NCBI GenBank assembly: GCA_001314655.1
Contig: LJSF01000034.1
Coordinates: forward strand, 1 to 64,000
DNA length: 64,000 bases
Origin: Rhodobacteraceae bacterium HLUCCA08
GTDB lineage: Bacteria > Pseudomonadota > Alphaproteobacteria > Rhodobacterales > Rhodobacteraceae
Direction of reading: 5' to 3'
Shown: piece by piece, positions 59,448 through 64,000 of the stretch
Layout of the letters: every line of letters starts with the position of its first letter
Position numbering within the stretch: position 1 is the first letter of the stretch
The notes under the pieces: model-generated
The model's input: the letters and a program-made list of their open reading frames with translations, nothing else
Told to the model about the DNA's origin: nothing
The model's database searches: none
Translations under genes and position numbers: made by a program

Positions 59448-60313
59448 GCCCGCGCCTCCAGCGCCACCAGACCGGCGCCGATCACCCCGGCACGGTCGCC
59501 CAGGCGCGCGGGCACGATCGGAAGCGGATACCAGTCCGACCCGCCCGGCAGCCGCGCCCAGGCCCGGACCATCGCCGCGCCCAGGCCACCGCCGATGACG
59601 ATCCGGTCCGGGTTCGCCACCGCCACGACGGAGTGCAACGCCCGCTCCAGCGGCGCGGCCCAGGCGACCAGCACCGCCTCGGCCGCCGCATCGCCGGCTT
59701 CGGCGCGATCCAGCAGGTCTTCGGCCCGGGTGCCGGCGGGCCAATCGGCCAGCAGCCGCGCCAGGGCGGTGCCCGAGCTGAAGGTTTCCACACAGCCGGT
59801 CCGGCCGCATTTGCAGCGCGGCCCATCGCCCGAAACGGCGATATGCCCGAATTGCCCGGCACAGCCGCCGCCATGCCAGGGGCGCCCCCCGGCCCGTATC
59901 GCGCCGCCGATCCCGGTGCCGATCGTGACCATGCAGAAGACCCCTGTCGCGGGACGATCCCGCGCCTCGGCGGCAAGGGCCATGGTCGCGTCGTTCTCGA
60001 TCCTTGCACCCAGCCCGGTCGCGGCGCGCAGCAAACCCGGCACGTCCAGCCCGGCGATGTCCAGGTAGCCCGCCGAAAGGATGCGCTGGCCGGCGCCGTC
60101 GATCCGTCCGGGCAGGCCGACGCCGATGCAGGTGGTCTCCGTGTTGCGTAGTGCCTCGGCCATCCGGACAAGCTGGGCGGAAAAACCGGTGCGCGTCGGA
60201 TCCGTCGGCTCGGCCAGGCTGGCCAGGATATCGCCGCCGGGGCCGATCCGCGCGGCCCGGACATGGGTGCCGCCCACATCGACGCCGATGGCGGTCTCAG
60301 CCAAGGGTGGCAT
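59444..60313 (-). CDS. ROK family sugar kinase
   Basis: 289-aa actin-like kinase. ATP-binding DVGGT (12-16), catalytic Asp108 (IENDATMAL) and the zinc/ROK signature with His157, Cys167, Cys169 and Cys174 (GPRCKCGRTGCVETF) are present. No N-terminal helix-turn-helix, so it is a kinase not a repressor. Expected substrate is an aldohexose or fructose. The ATG at 60313 overlaps the aldolase 3' end by 17 bp; a TTG at 60304 is the alternative. Part of the unit C operon. Confidence 0.9.
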   Translation of the reverse strand: MPPLAETAIGVDVGGTHVRAARIGPGGDILASLAEPTDPTRTGFSAQLVRMAEALRNTETTCIGVGLPGRIDGAGQRILSAGYLDIAGLDVPGLLRAATGLGARIENDATMALAAEARDRPATGVFCMVTIGTGIGGAIRAGGRPWHGGGCAGQFGHIAVSGDGPRCKCGRTGCVETFSSGTALARLLADWPAGTRAEDLLDRAEAGDAAAEAVLVAWAAPLERALHSVVAVANPDRIVIGGGLGAAMVRAWARLPGGSDWYPLPIVPARLGDRAGVIGAGLVALEARA

Positions 60314-61202
60314 GGCGATCCAGAACCGCCTGGATTTCGCGCAGACGGCCGCTTGCGATCCGTTCCAGCCGGTCGGCGCGGATGTCGGCGTCCAGCGAAA
60401 TGCAATCCTTCCAAAGGGCTCGACCGGCGATGACCCCCGCGGCGCCGTTCGCCATCGCGGTCTCGACCTGGCCGATGAAGGTTTCATGGTCGACGCCGGC
60501 CGACAGCACGGCCCAGGGGATGTCGCCGCAAAGCGCCGTGATCCGGGCGCAGGCCTCGGCGGTGCCCGGATAGGGCAGCTTGAGCACCTTCGCGCCCAGG
60601 TCGACCGAAATCCGCGCGCTGTCGACGATCAGCCCGGGAAAGGCGGCCCGGTAGTCGGCATCGCTTTCGCCCTCCAGCTGATAGGTCAGGATCTCGACCA
60701 CAAGCAGCACGTCCTCGGCCGCGAAATCGGCGATGCAATCGCGGATGATGGCGATGTTGGTGTCGTTGGCGCCAGGGGTGTCAGGGCGCAGATAGACCAT
60801 CAGCTTGGCCCCTGTGCCGCCCAGTTCGCGCACCCGTCGCGCGGTCACCCCCGGCACCAGTTTCGAGATGCGATAGCCGCCCGCATCCACATCCCAGCCC
60901 GAGGCATCGAGCCCGATCAGCAGCCCGGTATCGCGCGCCAGAACCCCGTCATCGACCACGCCGGGGACGGCGCAGACCGGATCCAGAAGAATGCAGGACG
61001 CCTTGTTGGCCAGATGCGCCACGATCGCCGATTTGACCACGCCCAGGGTCGCCTCGTCGATCGCGGCCTGGGCTTCGGGCGTGTCGGCCAGCACCTTGCG
61101 CATGCCGCCGCGCTGGTCGGCCGCGACGACCATCATCAGGCCGTTATCGCCGCAGATCTGCTGGTAGCCTCGGCGCTCGGCGGTGGTCATGGCTGACGTC
61201 AT
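60297..61202 (-). CDS. Tagatose-1,6-bisphosphate / sulfofructose-phosphate-type class I aldolase (LacD/YihT-like)
   Basis: 301-aa TIM-barrel aldolase. Schiff-base Lys208 lies in AKVLKLPYPG; the opening VVAADQRGGMRKVLA and the C-terminal LSAGVDHETF and GVIAGRALWKD match the LacD/YihT family, which cleaves ketose (1,6-bis)phosphates to dihydroxyacetone phosphate plus an aldehyde. YihT acts on sulfofructose phosphate, but no sulfoquinovose genes are seen, so tagatose- or fructose-type phosphates are preferred. First gene of the unit C operon. GAGGA stands 10 nt before the ATG; a second in-frame ATG is at 61190. Confidence 0.87.
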   Translation of the reverse strand: MTSAMTTAERRGYQQICGDNGLMMVVAADQRGGMRKVLADTPEAQAAIDEATLGVVKSAIVAHLANKASCILLDPVCAVPGVVDDGVLARDTGLLIGLDASGWDVDAGGYRISKLVPGVTARRVRELGGTGAKLMVYLRPDTPGANDTNIAIIRDCIADFAAEDVLLVVEILTYQLEGESDADYRAAFPGLIVDSARISVDLGAKVLKLPYPGTAEACARITALCGDIPWAVLSAGVDHETFIGQVETAMANGAAGVIAGRALWKDCISLDADIRADRLERIASGRLREIQAVLDRHATLG

Positions 61203-61403
61203 CGGTCGGGTATCCTCGCATTCCTTGTCGGCGCGGCAAGGCCGGAAAAGACCTGCCGCCGGGGGCCCTTGGCCGCTGAACAGCGACACTTGCCTGCGCC
61301 ATGATCCCTGGCGCAGGACGCCGATCCGGGTCAGGCCGGGCCGGGCCCGGTGATCATCACCCAAAGCGTAGCCGCCGCCCCCGGCCACCTCAACAATTTT
61401 TTT

Positions 61404-61419
61404 CTGAAATATATTTCAG
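61404..61419. promoter_or_regulatory. SorC operator O1 upstream of the unit C operon
   Basis: CTGAAATATATTTCAG is a perfect 16-bp palindrome overlapping the stop codon of the SorC gene and followed on the minus strand by an A-tract and a weak promoter (TTGAGG, 17 bp, TACGCT). It matches two other sites before the SorC and binding-protein genes. Confidence 0.6.
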
Positions 61420-62357
61420 TCTTTGGGGGGCGGGTCGGCAAGCTCCAGCACCCGCACCGCGGCCTGCACATCCGTCACCAGCGCGTTGACCATGCCGGAG
61501 CGCACGGCACCCAGGATCGCCGGCGCCTTTTCGCGGCCGATCGCGATGCCGATCGACAACGGCACCCGCCGCAGCTGGTCGCGATGGATGCACAGCAGGT
61601 TCTCTTCCTTCGGCCAGGGCACCTCGGCCCCCGACGCGTCGAAATAGTGGCGCACCACATCGCCGACGACCCGGTCGGCGTCGCTGTCGGAAAACTCCGG
61701 ATCGACGGCCGTCAGACCCGGTTCGAACCGACCGATCCCGAGGATCGCGACATCGACCCGGTCCCACAGGCCGATCAGACCGGCGATATCCGGGTCAAGC
61801 TCCAGCACCGCCGACAATTCGGGCGACACCATCGCCGGCGCGAACAGCAACCGCGGCTCACCGCCCAGCTGCGCGGCGGCGCGGCGGACGAATTCGTTGA
61901 TCTGGAAATGGCCCTCGGTCTCGGACATGCCGCCCATCGCCGGGATCACCACCACGCCGGGGCATTTCTGCAATCCGGCCGACACCACGCTCTGGATCGT
62001 GCGCCCCCAACCGACCGCGACCACGGATCCGGAGGCAAGCGCTGCGTCCTGCAACAGGAACCCGACCTGCGCCCCCAGCGCCGCGGCCTGATTGTTTTCG
62101 ACCACGCGGGCCGAGCCAAGCCCAAGCGCCTGGGCAAGCCGGTGTCCCAGATCGTCGATATCCTCGATATCGACCACCTCGATCCGCACGATCCCCTCGT
62201 TGCGGGCCAGCGCCAGAAGGCGCGAAACGGTGGCCGTCGACACCTCCATCCGGCGGGCGACCTCGATCTGGGACAAGCCGTCCAGGTAATGCATCCGCGC
62301 CGCGGCATGCATCAGCCTGCGATTGATCAGCTTGCCGGGCTTGGGGCGTTCGGCCAT
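61416..62357 (-). CDS. SorC/DeoR-type sugar-binding transcriptional regulator
   Basis: 313-aa regulator. The helix-turn-helix (MHYLDGLSQIEVARRMEVS, then TATVSRLLALAR) is at about 23-55; the SorC effector domain contains VVAVGWGRTIQSVV and VVVIPAMGGMSETEGHF. Effector probably a phosphosugar from unit C. ATG 62357 has AAGGA at a good distance; 62363 is an alternative two codons upstream. It is divergent from the ribose-type binding protein and lies upstream of the aldolase operon, with palindromes at both its ends. Confidence 0.9.
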   Translation of the reverse strand: MAERPKPGKLINRRLMHAAARMHYLDGLSQIEVARRMEVSTATVSRLLALARNEGIVRIEVVDIEDIDDLGHRLAQALGLGSARVVENNQAAALGAQVGFLLQDAALASGSVVAVGWGRTIQSVVSAGLQKCPGVVVIPAMGGMSETEGHFQINEFVRRAAAQLGGEPRLLFAPAMVSPELSAVLELDPDIAGLIGLWDRVDVAILGIGRFEPGLTAVDPEFSDSDADRVVGDVVRHYFDASGAEVPWPKEENLLCIHRDQLRRVPLSIGIAIGREKAPAILGAVRSGMVNALVTDVQAAVRVLELADPPPKD

Positions 62358-62369
62358 GCGCATCCTTGC

Positions 62370-62385
62370 CTGAAAGACGTTTCAG
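62370..62385. promoter_or_regulatory. SorC operator O2 before the SorC gene
   Basis: CTGAAA-GACG-TTTCAG, a 16-bp palindrome with the same 6-4-6 spacing as O1, 12 bp upstream of the SorC start. Position suggests autoregulation. Confidence 0.6.
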
Positions 62386-62479
62386 ATACGCGTTTCTGTG
62401 CACGAAAGCCGCGCGCGGGGCAACAGGTCGTGCATTCCCAAGGCCGAGCCACAACACTGACGGCGACACGAGTCGCGTG

Positions 62480-62495
62480 CAGAAATAAATTTCTG
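62480..62495. promoter_or_regulatory. SorC operator O3 before the ribose-type ABC operon
   Basis: CAGAAAT-AA-ATTTCTG, 16 bp, the same length and core (GAAA..TTTC) as O1 and O2, with the outer AC/TG pair swapped. It lies in an AT-rich stretch about 140 bp before the binding-protein ATG, next to possible -10 sequence. Confidence 0.5.
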
Positions 62496-62636
62496 ATAAA
62501 TAATTCTTGCGCTTGCCGAACCGCCTCGGCAGTCTTTCGATTACCGTTAGAACGGTTACTTTCCCCGGCGGAACTCTCCGGCGGGGCAAGCCTCGCGGCT
62601 CGAGGAGGAGCCGCGCAGTCAAGGGAGGACTCTCGA

Positions 62637-63608
62637 ATGAAAACCTTTATCAGATCGGCCCTGTTCGCCGCGGCGCTCGGCGCCGGCGCGACCGCTCAGG
62701 CCCAGGACGACATCACCATCACGCTGGTGCCGGGCCTGACCACCGACGCCTTCTACATCACCATGAACCGGGGCGCCCAGGCCGCGGCCGAGGCGCTGGG
62801 GATCACCGTGGACTTCCAGGGCGCCGAGGAATTCGACCCGGTCCTGCAGACCCCGGTGCTCGATGCCGTGATCGCCCGCGGCCCCGACGCGATCCTGATC
62901 GCGCCGACCGATTCGACCCAGATGATCGAACCGCTGCGCCGCGCCAATGACGCCGGCATCCCGGTGATCACCGTCGACACCTTCATCGACGACGGCCGCT
63001 ACCAGGACGGCGCCGGCGACGGCGACTTCCCGCTGGCCTATATCGCCTCCGACAATGTCGGCGGCGGCCGGATGGCCGCGCGCTTCATGGCCGAGGCGAT
63101 CGGCGGCGAAGGCAAGGTCTATGTGTCGAACGTCCGTCCGGGCATCTCGACCACCGACCAGCGCGAAGAGGGCTTCAAGGCCGAGATGGCCGAGAACTTC
63201 CCCGGTATCGAGGTGCTGGAGACCCAGTACAACGAAAACGACGCCTCGCTCGCCGCGTCGCAATTCCAGGCCGTGATGGCCCGTCACCCCGACATCTCGG
63301 GCGTGTTCGGTGCCAACCTGTTCTCGGCCCTGGGCGCCGGCAATGGCGTCGAAGCCGCCAACGCGGACGACAGCGTGACCGTGATCGCCTTCGACGCGCC
63401 GCAAGGCATCGTCGACAACATCTCGTCCGGGCTGATCGACGCCGCGATCGCGCAACACCCGGCAGAAATCGGCTATTACGGCGTCATCACCGCCTATGCG
63501 GCGCTGACCGGGCAATCGGTGCCCACCTCGATCGGGACCGGGTTCACGGTGATCAACGCGGACAACGTGACCGATCCCGACATCGCCAAGTTCATCTATT
63601 CGGAATGA
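62637..63608 (+). CDS. Ribose-type sugar ABC transporter substrate-binding protein
   Basis: 323-aa periplasmic cluster-B binding protein (Peripla_BP_4). The signal peptide ends at about residue 22 (ATAQAQ). Ligand-contact positions of the RbsB fold are recognisable: Asp in VDTFIDDG, Arg in TTDQREEGF, Asn in FGANLF and Asp in IAFDAPQ. These suit a pentose or related sugar rather than AI-2 (LsrB type). GGGAGGA precedes the ATG. First gene of an importer cut by the window end; likely feeds the unit C pathway, given the shared palindrome. Confidence 0.92.
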   Translation: MKTFIRSALFAAALGAGATAQAQDDITITLVPGLTTDAFYITMNRGAQAAAEALGITVDFQGAEEFDPVLQTPVLDAVIARGPDAILIAPTDSTQMIEPLRRANDAGIPVITVDTFIDDGRYQDGAGDGDFPLAYIASDNVGGGRMAARFMAEAIGGEGKVYVSNVRPGISTTDQREEGFKAEMAENFPGIEVLETQYNENDASLAASQFQAVMARHPDISGVFGANLFSALGAGNGVEAANADDSVTVIAFDAPQGIVDNISSGLIDAAIAQHPAEIGYYGVITAYAALTGQSVPTSIGTGFTVINADNVTDPDIAKFIYSE

Positions 63609-63610
63609 GA

Positions 63611-64000
63611 ATGGGCACGACGCAAAGAACAAGGGGGGCCTCATTCGTGAGGTCCCTTCTTGACGCCTGGTCCTGGCTCTTCCTGATCCTGATCCTGGGC
63701 TTTTTCGAGATCTACGCGCAGACGCAGACCGGCGGGACCTTTCTGTTCCGGGTCTACAGCCTGCAGGCGATCGGGGTCGCCGCCTCGCAGATCCTGCTGC
63801 TCGCCCTCGGGCTGACGCTGGTGATCGTGGCCGGGCATATCGACCTGTCGATCGCCTTTTCCACCGGCTTCGCCGCCGTCGCCATGGCCCTGGCGATCCG
63901 CGCCGCGGGCGACGATCCCAGCCTTGCGATGGTGATCCTGGCGATGGGGGTGGGACTGCTTGCGGCCTTGTCGGTCGGCTTCGTCAACGGCTGGCTTGTC
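63611..64000 (+). CDS. Ribose-type ABC transporter permease (partial, RbsC-like)
   Basis: First 130 codons of a permease; the gene continues past the window. GLTLVIVAGHIDLSIAF and the later GFVNGWLV are standard RbsC/AraH/XylH landmarks, with hydrophobic helices before each. Start is uncertain: ATG 63611 was taken, ATG 63605 (ATGA overlap with the binding-protein stop) and GTG 63647 are in frame. The hairpin at 63635-63656 lies inside the first two options, which favours the GTG start. An ATPase gene is expected downstream, outside the window. Confidence 0.88.
   Translation, partial: MGTTQRTRGASFVRSLLDAWSWLFLILILGFFEIYAQTQTGGTFLFRVYSLQAIGVAASQILLLALGLTLVIVAGHIDLSIAFSTGFAAVAMALAIRAAGDDPSLAMVILAMGVGLLAALSVGFVNGWLV
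63635..63656 (+). terminator. Hairpin after the binding-protein gene
   Basis: GGGGCCTCA and TGAGGTCCC, paired with one G-U, close a TTCG loop and are followed by TTCTT. It looks like a weak terminator or attenuator between binding-protein and permease messages. Confidence 0.5.

Noticed and set aside
54462-61202. Sulfoquinovose degradation operon
   Set aside because: The LacD-like aldolase resembles YihT, but no sulfoquinovosidase or sulfo-specific transporter or reductase is present.
57261-63608. AI-2 (lsr) quorum-sensing uptake locus
   Set aside because: A SorC regulator, LsrF-like aldolase and ribose-type binding protein are present, but no LsrK- or LsrG-like gene exists in units C/D and the binding protein looks RbsB-like rather than LsrB-like.
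1-64000. CRISPR arrays, tRNA or rRNA genes, insertion sequences
   Set aside because: No regularly spaced repeats, cloverleaf sequences, rRNA segments or transposase motifs were recognised; xerC is the housekeeping recombinase.

Overview
The window is about 64 kb of very GC-rich DNA with strong G/C at third codon positions. Gene content and order point to an alphaproteobacterium, most likely a member of the Rhodobacteraceae. The clues are the block priA / transaldolase-family aldolase / DUF484 protein / xerC / phosphatidylcholine synthase, the ycjX-DUF697 pair, the DUF2783 protein beside a flavin hydroxylase, and the number of sugar ABC operons. No rRNA, tRNA, transposase or CRISPR array was seen. 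No gap between genes exceeds 300 bases.

Layout. (1) 1-19.2 kb is housekeeping: priA, fructose-6-phosphate aldolase, a DUF484 protein, xerC, pcs, a GreA-like protein, ileS, a VIT-type metal transporter, ycjX with its DUF697 partner, truA, and the outer-membrane assembly pair tamA-tamB. (2) 19.2-25.0 kb is a complete peptide/nickel-type ABC importer (binding protein, two permeases, two ATPases). (3) 25.1-30.8 kb is an aromatic module around homogentisate 1,2-dioxygenase: DUF2783 protein, FAD hydroxylase, metallo-beta-lactamase-fold protein, fumarylacetoacetate-hydrolase family protein, hmgA and a divergent MarR regulator. (4) 30.8-64 kb is a carbohydrate island built from four regulated units.

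Carbohydrate island. Unit A has a glycoside hydrolase and an ABC importer that lacks its own ATPase. It is divergent from a LacI regulator, which is followed by a fused two-oxoacid/acetoin-dehydrogenase-type E1, a free lipoyl domain and an alpha/beta hydrolase. Unit B is a minus-strand operon of importer, FGGY kinase, aldo/keto reductase, DUF4432 protein, PfkB kinase and SorC regulator. It is divergent from a plus-strand operon of cupin phosphoglucose isomerase, shikimate-dehydrogenase-like protein, 2-hydroxyacid dehydrogenase, UlaG-like lactonase fold and RpiR regulator. A shared intergenic region carries two related palindromes. Unit C is an eight-gene minus-strand operon: LacD-like aldolase, ROK kinase, P-loop kinase, DCXR-like SDR, LsrF/DhnA-like aldolase, Gfo/Idh/MocA oxidoreductase, D-lyxose isomerase and PfkB kinase. 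Unit D is a SorC regulator divergent from a ribose-type ABC importer that runs off the window. Units C and D share a repeated 16-bp palindrome and probably form one regulon.

The most unusual items are the AcoABC-like enzyme set with fused E1 and split E2 (36.5-39.9 kb), the two-aldolase sugar operon (54.5-61.2 kb), the clean operator architectures, and a REP-like palindrome translated inside ileS. Substrates of all the sugar units are inferred from families only.
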